Source of the DNA: Castor canadensis | Lineage: Eukaryota > Chordata > Mammalia > Rodentia > Castoridae | Length of the DNA stretch: 64,000 bases | Assembly: GCF_047511655.1 (NCBI RefSeq) | Contig: NC_133387.1 | Span: 19,524,353 to 19,588,352, forward strand | Reading direction: 5' to 3' | Part shown: positions 45,801 through 49,728 of the stretch, one piece after another | Layout of the letters: every line of letters begins with the position of its first letter | How positions within the stretch are numbered: position 1 is the stretch's first letter | Notes under the pieces: model-generated | The model's input: only the letters and a program-made list of their open reading frames with translations | Told to the model about the DNA's origin: nothing | The model's database searches: none | Translations under genes and position numbers: made by a program

Positions 45801-46536
45801 AGACATATTCTGAGGCCTTGGGGGTTAGGCCTGCAACATATGAATTATAGAGAGACGCAGTTCAGCCAAGACAGGCCCTAAAGTGGGAGATACACCAGAA
45901 ATAAAAGGAAAAAGGCCTTGACTCTCGTAAGTCCTACTATCTAATTGCCGAGGGAGACCACACGTGTATTTATTTATCCACTCATTCGTTCACATTTGTT
46001 ATAACAACCCCTGAGCATTTGCTCAGGTACTGAGAATACATAGAGAAAAAAGATGTGTCTCTACCTCTGAGAACTCCGTAGGCTAATGGAAAGAGGCAGA
46101 AAACAGACAAGTATGATGGTGGGTAACAAGCGCATAGAGGTTCCATCAGCATGGCCTCTGGAGAGGCGGTCGAAACCCACCTCTCCTTCTGTCTCTTCTG
46201 GATCCTCCCTCAGCCTTTCTAAAGGACCTCTATGATAGCACCTGCTTCATGGCGTTCTACTTTCCACCAAATGTAAAATATTCCACAAACACTAAAAATG
46301 CAGGCAGACCTCCTCCCTGGAGTTGAGGAAGGCTTTTTTTTTACCAGGGCCCAGTCTTGACTTTTTGCTGTCCCCTCTTAGGAAGTCCACAGAAGCGAGG
46401 TCTCCTGGCCTGGAATCAAATCCAGGAGGAGTCTAAGGAGACTCTGAAGGCCTCAGACATCTATGGCCTTCCCTGTGGCATCGGTACCAAGTTCTGCGCG
46501 TCTCCCAGCACCCGGGTACTCCCTTTCTGCCCCTAG
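5788..46536 (+). CDS. SLC23A4: SLC23A4-like sodium-dependent nucleobase transporter, 12 coding exons
   Basis: Spliced CDS: 5788-5829, 10805-10951, 14741-14898, 30900-31059, 35079-35260, 36155-36272, 37231-37387, 38256-38509, 44635-44799, 45030-45138, 45234-45329, 46382-46536. All introns are GT-AG, phases match, and about 580 codons are open; SVCT1 (SLC23A1) is about 600. Family knowledge: NAT/NCS2 proteins are plasma-membrane carriers with about 14 membrane segments, and rodent SLC23A4 (SNBT1) imports uracil, thymine and purine bases with sodium in the intestine. Seen here: QH pair at residues 63-64; sequons N148-A-T and N153-I-S; E347 in [16 protein letters not shown] signature [10 protein letters not shown] starting at E397; [11 protein letters not shown] in exon 10. 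The signature begins with E rather than the P of vitamin C transporters, and the recalled sequence matches SLC23A4 more closely than SLC23A1/2. No coding break is visible, so the gene looks functional. The N-terminal exon and the short C-terminal tail are the uncertain parts. Confidence 0.92.
7990..8270 (+). repeat. L2/MIR-like ancient repeat
   Basis: Starts with attcattaattcattcattt, then a 'gtgctaggga' block, and later gtcagggaaggcttcctgaag, the usual order of L2-type 3' fragments. Strongly decayed. Confidence 0.45.
8630..8830 (+). mobile_element. MER5A-like hAT-Charlie relic
   Basis: Matches MER5A landmarks in order: cagaggttcctagctggggg, catttggcagtggctgg, aaacatttttggtta, ggcgtctagtg, gccaggaatgctacc. 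Non-autonomous, long inactive. Confidence 0.75.
8905..9185 (+). mobile_element. Tigger-family DNA transposon relic
   Basis: Ends with the Tigger 3' signature (aattgaaaccttgg ... gggggctactgta), preceded by agaatggcacgcaatttaaaa and an AT-rich stretch. Only the 3' portion remains. Confidence 0.7.
9414..9520 (+). repeat. ID-like SINE, diverged
   Basis: gggctgggaatctaactctat ... cacttacctagcatatgtga ... gatgcccagcattgc, followed by an AAAT-rich tail. Confidence 0.65.
10015..10180 (-). repeat. MIR-like fragment
   Basis: Weak order match: attgggcaattag, ctcaactatgtgggtggt, acagataagaaataa, aaggttagtaagttaag. Ancient tRNA-derived mammalian SINE. Confidence 0.45.
10805..10951 (+). CDS. SLC23A4: SLC23A4 coding exon 2 (residues 15-63)
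   Basis: Acceptor tgttcccag|CAG and donor CAG|gtaatg enclose 49 codons. The acceptor could slip by one CAG (start at 10808), a NAGNAG site that would add or drop one glutamine. It encodes the polar N-terminal tail, then [21 protein letters not shown]-type sequence leading into the first membrane segment. This matches the 'PPWYLCI..G.Q' block shared by all SLC23 proteins. Confidence 0.92.
11188..11240. repeat. CT microsatellite
   Basis: About 50 bp of interrupted (CT)n, then a C-run, directly before a minus-strand SINE. It probably grew from that SINE's purine-rich tail. Confidence 0.85.
11250..11400 (-). repeat. Fused B1-ID SINE, ID half truncated
   Basis: On the minus strand: gagccaggtgtggtggtgc ... 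gcccaggctggcatggaactc is the B1 part, ending at a remnant of the ID half. Confidence 0.75.
12806..12832. other. Perfect 10-bp hairpin, 7-nt loop
   Basis: tcctctgatt (12806-12815) is complementary to aatcagagga (12823-12832). No known element is attached. Confidence 0.6.
13100..14095 (-). mobile_element. LTR with leader remnant, inverted relative of the 2385-3292 LTR
   Basis: Read on the minus strand, the LTR spans about 14095 to 13424, with AATAAA near 13490 and an end in ctggtaac. The adjoining leader-like sequence runs to about 13100. Blocks such as gcctttgttgtaag and ctgttaaagc are shared with the LTR at 2385-3292. Old and broken; family unrecognised. Confidence 0.5.
14741..14898 (+). CDS. 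SLC23A4: SLC23A4 coding exon 3 (residues 64-115 plus 2 nt)
   Basis: Acceptor ctgcccacag|CAC and donor GTCAG|gtaggt. It begins [20 protein letters not shown], so the family QH pair (TM1) is split across the exon 2/3 junction. It continues with a hydrophobic segment around residues 91-114 ([19 protein letters not shown]). The last two bases join the first base of exon 4 to make Arg116. Confidence 0.95.
15045..15415 (-). mobile_element. ERVL-type LTR relic (MLT2-like)
   Basis: The minus strand runs from tatgtcaacttgactgggata to aagaacacattttt...ctaagctaatctgg, the layout of MLT2-class LTRs. Ancient and isolated. Confidence 0.55.
16494..17225 (-). mobile_element. Old 5'-truncated L1 fragment
   Basis: Contains the L1 3' UTR and the end of ORF2 in antisense (tgatttccagttccattcatt, then ttctttatggctgaataaac and tatatgcctaggagtggta). 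A T-run of about 22 nt at 16735-16756 and a pyrimidine-rich insertion (16883-17026) interrupt it. ORF2 is not open. Confidence 0.75.
18617..18825 (-). repeat. Fused B1-ID SINE with local duplication
   Basis: ID half with gagtttgaactcaggactt and gcttgctaggcaagtgctcta, then a B1 half. The block agagtttgaactcag is present twice, on both sides of an 11-A run. Confidence 0.75.
18951..19156 (+). pseudogene. U2 snRNA retropseudogene with poly(A) tail
   Basis: About 187 nt align end to end with U2 snRNA: the 5' cttctcagccttttggctaag, gatcaagtg, taatatctgatacgtcctct, the Sm-site region aatttttggagcag, and gatggaataggagcttgctc. Then about 14 A (19143-19156) follow. Several substitutions include a change in the GUAGUA branch-site-pairing box, here GCAGTA. 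The A-tail shows L1-mediated copying, so this is not a working U2 gene. No target duplication is obvious. Confidence 0.9.
19798..19912 (-). repeat. B1-like SINE
   Basis: Minus strand: agccaggcatgatggcacata ... gaggctgaggcaagaggatag ... gcctagtccacatagtgagac. A single B1 half without an ID partner. Confidence 0.85.
20945..21150 (-). repeat. Fused B1-ID SINE
   Basis: Minus-strand B1 half (aggaggctgagatcagaagga) joined to an ID half (gtagagtgcctgctttgtagg) and gagttcaaactccagtctc. Confidence 0.8.
21735..21858 (+). repeat. B1-like SINE
   Basis: gctgggcatggtggcacacac, gagtttgagatcaacctgggc, tacaaagcaagatctt, ending in an A-rich tail. Confidence 0.85.
22630..23188 (-). mobile_element. Old 5'-truncated L1 fragment
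   Basis: Antisense L1 3' UTR and ORF2 C-terminal region: tgatttccagttccatccctt, then ttcgtccactgatggacacct, agctgattccataacttgg and tttacattcccaccaatgta. Multiple disruptions; much older than the L1s past 51 kb. Confidence 0.8.
23925..24100 (-). mobile_element. MER20-like hAT relic
   Basis: catcagcatcatttgaagagc, ttgttaaaaacata, tggaccctcccccaggtccac and tgattcttatgcacattattg appear in the order of MER20. Confidence 0.6.
24787..24870 (-). repeat. MIR-like fragment
   Basis: tcattgtacagaggaggaaac followed by aaacaggtgaagtgac, the conserved MIR core order. Confidence 0.5.
24890..25260 (-). mobile_element. MaLR LTR relic (MLT1-like)
   Basis: ctcaggctaccatagcaaata at the LTR's 3' end, then gcttcctctcttcgtaagggc, and near the 5' end aacatatgaattttgtgggaa. 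Ancient fragment. Confidence 0.65.
25599..25769 (+). repeat. B1-like SINE with (GA)n-expanded tail
   Basis: The B1 body (ggctaggtgtggtggtgtgca ... ggccaggctggactacatgg) ends at taagaccc, where the usual tail is replaced by about 70 bp of pure (GA)n from about 25699. Confidence 0.85.
25774..25800. other. Perfect 12-bp hairpin beside the GA tract
   Basis: gagatatgagag (25774-25785), loop ata, ctctcatatctc (25789-25800). All 12 pairs match. Confidence 0.8.
25960..26060 (+). repeat. L2/MIR-like fragment
   Basis: tatttattgagcaatggctat ... ggataccatggcaagcaaagt ... acagtcccttc, a common L2-type order. Weak. Confidence 0.35.
26555..26715 (+). repeat. MIR SINE
   Basis: actctgccacttcctggttga, cctcatgctgaaaatgtgg, ccctgaggggttcttgagaca: MIR core and 3' part. 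Confidence 0.65.
27840..28030 (-). repeat. MIR-like fragment
   Basis: gccccagacattgggttaact, aatttaatcttcacagctact, agacactgaggctt, agtagagccagatttaaactc. Minus-type MIR order, followed closely by the plus-oriented fragment at 28095. Confidence 0.55.
28095..28218 (+). repeat. MIR-like fragment
   Basis: tattctgctactggttgactc, ccttcatctataaaataaca, tcttctaggtctaaaatgcca follow the MIR 3' order. Confidence 0.5.
28905..29240 (+). mobile_element. Tigger-family DNA transposon relic
   Basis: Starts agctgtcccctgcatctgcag with ccaagaccccagtggatgcct, continues ttaggcacagtaagaggttaa, and ends with the ttggccgcaggtaattgaaac terminal block. Internal deletion derivative, long dead. Confidence 0.75.
29357..29407 (+). 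pseudogene. Possible decayed 5' fragment of U6 snRNA
   Basis: The first 20 nt (atgctcacttcagtagctca) match 15 of 20 of the U6 5' end; three differences are G-to-A, two of them at former CpGs. A cagagaa block follows at the right distance. No clear 3' portion. Could be chance. Confidence 0.25.
29801..30100 (+). mobile_element. Short L1 3'-end insertion with 15-bp target duplication
   Basis: taaaaagttacctga at 29801-29815 is repeated exactly at 30086-30100. Between them are 270 bp of L1 3' UTR ending in a polyadenylated AATAAAAG-like tail. The G-rich 3' UTR tract (about 29967-30032) is intact. This is a 5'-truncated, fairly recent insertion in the sense direction of SLC23A4. Confidence 0.9.
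30900..31059 (+). CDS. SLC23A4: SLC23A4 coding exon 4 (residues 116-169)
   Basis: Acceptor cctctttag|G and donor GAG|gtaaca. It encodes [19 protein letters not shown], the third membrane segment. An extracellular-type loop follows with KCPEW and two adjacent N-glycosylation sequons (N148-A-T, N153-I-S), then [10 protein letters not shown] glycosylated loop at this point is typical of SLC23 carriers. Confidence 0.95.
31150..31330 (+). repeat. L2-like fragment
   Basis: gccaggaaggatgctgggtgt ... ggagtttgtcctcagagagct ... aacaggcgtgatagaaca, weakly like L2 3' sequence. Confidence 0.35.
31533..31735 (+). mobile_element. Old hAT-like repeat copy 1
   Basis: gcaggagttaacaaactatga, gaccaagtcctatctatggcc, acagagaaagtttacca. 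It belongs to the widespread 'gtcagcaaactatggcc' mammalian repeat; I am not sure of its official name. Confidence 0.55.
33060..33617 (+). mobile_element. Ancient L1-like A-rich sequence
   Basis: caatgagaaatacaaaaacat, gctggaagacaatgaaatac, tctagaattctgtccc and aaataaagacattttaagtt follow the order of old mammalian L1 (L1M) 3' regions. It seems to resume at about 34128-34420 after later insertions. No coding potential. Confidence 0.45.
33618..33951 (+). repeat. B1-like SINE with polypurine tail
   Basis: B1 body 33618-33726, then about 225 bp of pure purine on the plus strand: (GA)n, then GAA and GGA triplets. The long frames rich in R/E/K or S/L here are artefacts of the triplets. Confidence 0.85.
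33952..34115 (-). mobile_element. MaLR LTR fragment (MLT1-like)
   Basis: ttttctcataaggcactattt, atggggcctcatcctcctgac, taaacctaattactttccag, then a ttggaaggggacaattcag end. It directly follows the polypurine tail. Confidence 0.6.
34435..34730 (+). mobile_element. Old hAT-like repeat copy 2
   Basis: Same family as the copy at 31533: gtttggtccaggagccaaatc, attggaacacagctatgctc, gcaacagagcccgtatggcc, acagaaaaagtttgctgact. More complete than copy 1. Confidence 0.65.
35079..35260 (+). CDS. SLC23A4: SLC23A4 coding exon 5 (residues 170-229 plus 2 nt)
   Basis: Acceptor tcccttcag|TTG and donor ATCAT|gtaagt. It encodes [20 protein letters not shown], then the [14 protein letters not shown] block found in all mammalian SLC23 transporters, ending GTHWGIS. 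The final two bases plus the first base of exon 6 give Met230. Two to three membrane segments are encoded. Confidence 0.96.
36155..36272 (+). CDS. SLC23A4: SLC23A4 coding exon 6 (residues 230-269)
   Basis: Acceptor ctgtttcag|G and donor CCT|gtaaga. It encodes a membrane segment ([14 protein letters not shown]), a short loop ([15 protein letters not shown]) and FYLFQVFP leading into the next helix. A long overlapping frame through 35767-36192 is open only by chance; the spliced frame continues the family alignment. Confidence 0.94.
36890..36990 (-). repeat. MIR-like fragment
   Basis: cagatgaagaaactgaggctt, catgtggtcagaaaatgg, gagagccagattgtaatcc. MIR core order, in intron 6. Confidence 0.5.
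37231..37387 (+). CDS. SLC23A4: SLC23A4 coding exon 7 (residues 270-321 plus 1 nt)
   Basis: Acceptor ccctccacag|GTG and donor CCAG|gtgagg. It encodes [17 protein letters not shown] (membrane segment), a loop with [17 protein letters not shown], and PWFRFPYPG, which precedes TM8 in the family. The first base of Gly322 is the last base of this exon. Confidence 0.95.
37557..37651 (+). repeat. ID-like SINE, well preserved
   Basis: gtggagtggctcaagcagtaa, gcctagcaagcatgaggtcc, gagttcaaaccccggtaccac and 17 A. Flanks show a degenerate direct repeat of about 18 bp (agaagaagtagactctag before, agaagaaatagagcctag after). Confidence 0.9.
38256..38509 (+). CDS. SLC23A4: SLC23A4 coding exon 8, substrate-site exon (residues 322-406)
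   Basis: Acceptor gtattttcag|GA and donor AAG|gtaagg; 84 full codons. It carries both main transport motifs: [15 protein letters not shown] (TM8, E347) and [19 protein letters not shown] (TM10). The latter contains the NAT signature [QEP]-N-x-G-x(4)-T-[RKG] beginning at E397. In characterised NAT carriers the TM8 acidic residue and the first signature residue contact the base. [12 protein letters not shown] between them is near-invariant in SLC23 proteins. Confidence 0.97.
38570..38985 (-). mobile_element. MaLR LTR relic (MLT1-like)
   Basis: gtttcctgttgttgctgtaac opens the inverted 3' end; gttgccatgcatggcaacata and ttaggacatgggtacc lie at the other end. Immediately downstream of exon 8. Confidence 0.65.
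39325..39535 (-). repeat. Fused B1-ID SINE
   Basis: tggtggtattgaggttagaac, agggcctcatgcttgacaggc for the ID half; gatagggtctcgaacaatttg and cctcctgagtagctagggtta for the B1 half. Confidence 0.85.
40826..40912 (-). repeat. ID-like SINE
   Basis: ggcactgggatttgaactcag, ggcctcacacttgagatgcag, gagtcacacctccagccct. Confidence 0.8.
41283..41495 (+). repeat. Fused B1-ID SINE
   Basis: B1 half gctgagtgtggcggtacatgc ... gtaagaccctatctgaaaaa, an A-rich linker, then the ID half ggttaagtggtagaatgctg ... gaattcaaatcccagtacca. Confidence 0.85.
42328..42420 (+). repeat. ID-like SINE
   Basis: gggctggaggtgtggctcaag, tgtgaagccctgagttcaaac, and a 15-A tail. Confidence 0.85.
42527..42582 (+). repeat. ID-like SINE fragment
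   Basis: ggaggtgtagagtgcttgctt ... gggttctgaattcaaatt. Only the middle of the unit remains. Confidence 0.6.
42612..42912 (-). repeat. B1-like SINE with CCCT/CCTT tract
   Basis: Tetranucleotide pyrimidine tract 42612-42820 (CCCT blocks at the outer end, CCTT at the inner end), then a minus-strand B1 (42821-42912). On the minus strand the tract is the SINE's purine-rich tail. Confidence 0.85.
44150..44320 (-). repeat. MIR-family SINE
   Basis: tctttattgagtgcttaagta, tctaagcacttcatgtatacg, ggccaaagtcacacagctag, tagcagagctaggattgg. Clear MIR order just upstream of exon 9. Confidence 0.7.
44635..44799 (+). CDS. SLC23A4: SLC23A4 coding exon 9 (residues 407-461)
   Basis: Acceptor gtactgcag|GTG and donor CAG|gtgagg; 55 codons in phase 0. 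It encodes [20 protein letters not shown] and then the [18 protein letters not shown] block and SAVGISNLQ. These are two or three membrane segments of the carrier's C-terminal half. Confidence 0.96.
45030..45138 (+). CDS. SLC23A4: SLC23A4 coding exon 10 (residues 462-497 plus 1 nt)
   Basis: Acceptor tcatctgcag|TAC and donor ACAG|gtgagt. It encodes [17 protein letters not shown], a strongly conserved SLC23 block, then a helix and the loop [15 protein letters not shown]. It is flanked by the two shortest introns of the gene (230 and 95 bp). Confidence 0.96.
45234..45329 (+). CDS. SLC23A4: SLC23A4 coding exon 11 (residues 498-529 plus 1 nt)
   Basis: Acceptor cttactctag|GC and donor CCTG|gtaggg. 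It encodes [20 protein letters not shown] and [12 protein letters not shown], the last membrane segment and the DNT-PG motif just before the cytoplasmic tail. Confidence 0.95.
45480..45870 (-). mobile_element. MaLR LTR relic (MLT1-like)
   Basis: tgtattagccatctgaggatg, gtggcttaagcaacagaaatt, atcttcacatggctggctttt, tcttctcttcttataaagata, aacatatgaattatag. Nearly full-length order, in intron 11. Confidence 0.7.
45960..46150 (+). repeat. L2-like fragment
   Basis: atttatttatccactcattcg ... gctcaggtactgagaatacat ... agacaagtatgatggtggg. Confidence 0.45.
46382..46536 (+). CDS. SLC23A4: SLC23A4 coding exon 12 with stop (residues 530-580)
   Basis: Acceptor cccctcttag|GA. It begins [11 protein letters not shown], matching the GSPEERGL start of the SLC23 tail, then a polar cytoplasmic segment and [12 protein letters not shown]. 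It ends LPFCP and TAG at 46534-46536. The tail is short for the family. The codons just after the stop still read LDHNGKGEVG; whether the family tail normally continues there I cannot verify here. Confidence 0.9.
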
Positions 46537-47269
46537 CTGGATCACAATGGGAAAGGTGAGGTAGGTCTCACCCTTTCCAGAATCTCCAGCACTGTGGCTG
46601 CCAAGAGGCAAAATATTAAGATCCTGATTGGCGCGCTCTGTTCTGGCCACCCTGGCTGGACTCAGTGTGTCCTGGGGTGTCTCAGCTCCAGTATGGTCGA
46701 GAGTGGCTGGTATCCACACAGAACTCTGCTTTTCTACTGTGCTTGGCAGTATTCTAAAGAACCAAAAGAAAGAAGCCTGGGGTAGGAGAAGGATGGGCTA
46801 TTTGCTGAAAGGTGACATGAACAGTCCCCCAAAAGGCAGCAACCATGTGCCCTCTCCATCCTCCCCCACAACTCACCCCTTAAGGCTGTTGTGGAGGAGC
46901 AGCAAGCTCCTGACGCTCCAGGAGCCTGGCTCAGGGACCTGTGGCCTACACTCATCTGCTGAGTAGTAACGGCTGGACATATGCTTTGTGTCACACTACT
47001 ATGACTTGTTCTACCCACAAAGCTCCGCACGTCTTCTCACTGCTCTTCAGCCTCCCTTCCAGGAGTAAATGGGGGCTGGAGATCCCAGAGCCAGGGAGTA
47101 GTAGAAGTCAGACCCCCTCTAGATAGTACAGAGGTTACAGGTCAAGGAGGCTAAGTATGGCAGCTAGGAATCAGTCTACTGAGACCCCAGACTCTGCCAG
47201 AGCTGCAGGTTGCTGGGAAGCTGTGTCCTGTACCATAATCTCAAGGCTCAGTACTGCCCATCACCAGGT
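46537..47269 (+). other. Probable 3' UTR / downstream flank of SLC23A4
   Basis: No AATAAA or ATTAAA occurs between the stop codon and the minisatellite. The only near-match is AGTAAA at 47064-47069. The transcript end is therefore not identifiable from the sequence. No repeat family was recognised in this stretch. Confidence 0.4.
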
Positions 47270-48345
47270 GTGCTGGGAGGGGGGTGCTGGGAGGGGTGTA
47301 CTGGGAGGAGGTGTACTGGAGGAGGTGTACTGGGAGGAGGTGTACTGGGAGGAGGTGTGCTGGAGGAGGTGTGCTAGAGGAGGTGTACTGGGAGGGGGTG
47401 TACTGGAGGAGGTGTACTGGGAGGAGGTGTACTGGAGGAGGTGTACTGGGAGGAGGAGGTGTACTGGGAGGAGGAGGTGTACTGGGAGGAGGTGTACTGG
47501 AGGAGGTGTACTGGGAGGGATGTACTGGGAGGAGGAGGTGTACTGGGGGGAGGAGGTGTACTGGGAGGAGGTGTACTGGAGGAGGTGTACTGGGAGGGAT
47601 GTACTGAGAGGAGGAGGTATACTGGGGGGAGGAGGTGTACTGGGAGGAGGTGTACTGGAGGAGGTGTACTGGGAGGGGTGTACTGGGAGGAGGGGGTGTA
47701 CTGGGAGGGGGTGTACTGGGAGGAGGAGGTGTTCTGGAGGAGGTGTTCTGGAGGAGGTGTACTGGGAGGAGGTGTACTGGGAGGAGGAGGTGTACTGGGA
47801 GGAGGTGTACTGGAGGAGGTGTACTGGGAGGAGGTGTACTGGGAGGAGGAGGTGTACTGGGAGGAGGTGTACTGGAGGAGGTGTACTGGAGGAGGTGTAC
47901 TGGGAGGGGTGTACTGGGAGGAGGAGGTGTACTGGGGGGAGGAGGTGTACTGGGAGGAGGTGTAGTGGGAGGGGGTGTACTGGGAGGGGGTGTACTGGGA
48001 GGAGGTGTACTGGAGGAGGTGTACTGGGAGGGGTGTAGTGGGAGGGGTGTACTGGGAGGTGTACTGGAGGAGGGTACTGGGAGGGGTGTACTGGAGGAGG
48101 TGTACTGGAGGAGGTGTACTGGGAGGGGTGTACTGGGAGGAGGTGTACTGGGAGGGGTGTAGTGGGAGGGGGTGTACTGGGAGGTGTACTGGAGGAGGTG
48201 TACTGGGAGGGGTGTACTGGAGGAGGTGTACTGGGAGGAGGTGTACTGGGAGAGGTGTACTGGGAGGGGTGTACTGGGAGGGGGTGTACTGGGAGGGGTG
48301 TACTGGGAGGGGTGTACTGGGAGGGGTGTACTGGGAGGGGCAAGT
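47270..48345 (+). repeat. G-rich minisatellite, 14/15/16/18-bp units, 79-bp higher-order repeat
   Basis: About 70 tandem units of ggtgtactgggagga and its 14- and 18-bp variants. Between 47476 and 47633 five units (15+14+16+16+18) form a 79-bp block present twice with two differences; a third copy starts at 47634 and then diverges. The array has almost no stop codons in any frame on either strand, so the long open frames here (up to 432 codons, G/Y/W- or P/T/S-rich) are not genes. Purine-strand bias and GGG runs give G-quadruplex potential. Confidence 0.95.
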
Positions 48346-49460
48346 GCACTCATTCTTCTGTCCTGGAGGAGTTGGTAGAGGAGTGCCAAGGACGTCTGTA
48401 AGTCATGTGGATGGAGACTCCTGGCATCCTGTGTAATTGAGGGCACAGTGTGGGTGCCAGGCTGTGCAGGGTGTGGCAGGAGGACCTGTGAAGGGGACAA
48501 ATACTGTCCGCATCTCACTCTTGTTTCCTTTTGTCCCACAGCCCTCCACTAAAACCTTTGAAGAGCACCGTGCTATTCCAGCCACCCAGGGAATGGGAGC
48601 AGTCACTAGGTGGGGAGAAGGAGCTTCAGGGTGTATATGCAGAAGAGTTTTTCCAGGTAGAAAAATGAGTTGGTGAAAAGACATGCATTTTTAAAAAAAA
48701 TCATTTGTTGATAAAATTTGTAAACCAATTCAGCTCTTTTGAAAGTTTTTTCATTCTTCACACAAGGATTTTGTATTGATTTTATAACGTACCCAATCTG
48801 TTTGTTCTTAGAACACATTTTGCAGTCAGCCTACAAAAAAACTGACAATTATTTTAATGTAATCAGTACTAGGAAATTCCTTAAAATATTTTTCTTTTCA
48901 TCCTCACGTTGGTAATACGCGCATGTGAAATGTTACCTTTGGAAAACAAATGAACGCTTCCCTTTGGCTAGTGGGGAATGGCGAACTTTAATCCCAGGTC
49001 CTACAGGACATCTCCACGCTACTTCTGCTTAGACCCTCACACCAGCAGGTTTTCCACCCTATCCCTTTCTGTTGTTGGCACCTACAGACCAACCTTCCCT
49101 TCCCAAGGATGTTACTGTGGCAGTCACCATCTCTCTCTCTCTCTCCAGTGATTCTTCTTAACATCTGGTGACTTCCTATCAATAGAGTCATCATTCCTAC
49201 ACTCTGGCCTCTCTGAACCTTGAGCTCCATGATAATCTGGTCCTTTGTTCATCTCAGCCACTCACTTGGTGGCCATATTTCAGGATGAGCTTTGGGATTA
49301 CCCTTCGCTGTGCCTCCTATGATCCTCAATTTCAGACTATCCTTTGACCTCCCACTTTTCTAGCTCCCAATTTGTAGTCCCTCAAGTCCAATAATTCTTT
49401 TACCTGCCAGGTTCTAAATCTTCCATCTTCCCACCTGTCCCCTCTTCCCTCCTTCTCTCT
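48346..49460. other. Unassigned sequence behind the minisatellite
   Basis: A possible exon-like interval (48542-48655, acceptor tttgtcccacag and donor ccag|gtagaa) is noted, but it has no recognisable coding content. The rest is AT-rich and featureless to me. Confidence 0.3.
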
Positions 49461-49461
49461 C

Positions 49462-49555
49462 TTTTTTTCTTTTTTGGCAGTACTGGGGTTTGAACTCAGG
49501 GCCTCAGACTTGCTAAGCAGGTGCTCTACCACTTGAGCCACTCCACCAGTCCTCC
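49462..49555 (-). repeat. ID-like SINE
   Basis: ggcagtactggggtttgaact, cagggcctcagacttgctaag, caggtgctctaccacttgagc, with a T-rich head that is its poly(A) tail. Confidence 0.9.
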
Positions 49556-49597
49556 CTCTTCCCTTCTTATCCAGCCTCAGTTCCACAGTCAATTTAT

Positions 49598-49728
49598 TTT
49601 ATCCTTTTTTTTTTTTTAGAGACAGAGTTTTACAATGTAGCTCAGACTGGCCTTGAGCTCAAGGTCCTCTTGCCTCAGCCTCCTGTGTGCTGGGATTACA
49701 GATGTGTGCACAACATCCAGCTTTCCAT
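49598..49728 (-). repeat. B1-like SINE
   Basis: T-run, then gacagagttttacaatgtagc, cagcctcctgtgtgctgggat, tgtgcacaacatccagctttc. Confidence 0.88.

Larger units (their letters stand above)
45330..46381 (+). other. SLC23A4 intron 11 (1052 bp)
   Basis: Occupied mostly by a minus-oriented MaLR LTR relic (about 45480-45870) and an L2-like fragment (about 45960-46150). A T-run at 46334-46342 precedes the pyrimidine tract of the exon 12 acceptor. Confidence 0.6.

Noticed and set aside
5788-46536. Assignment to SLC23A1 or SLC23A2 (vitamin C transporters)
   Set aside because: Those have P at the start of the NAT signature and differ through exons 4-7 (for example in the loop after TM3); the exon peptides here agree better with SLC23A4.
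47157-48539. Very long open frames (up to 432 codons) on both strands
   Set aside because: They are the minisatellite read through; the unit is stop-free in all frames and the peptides are pure low-complexity repeats.
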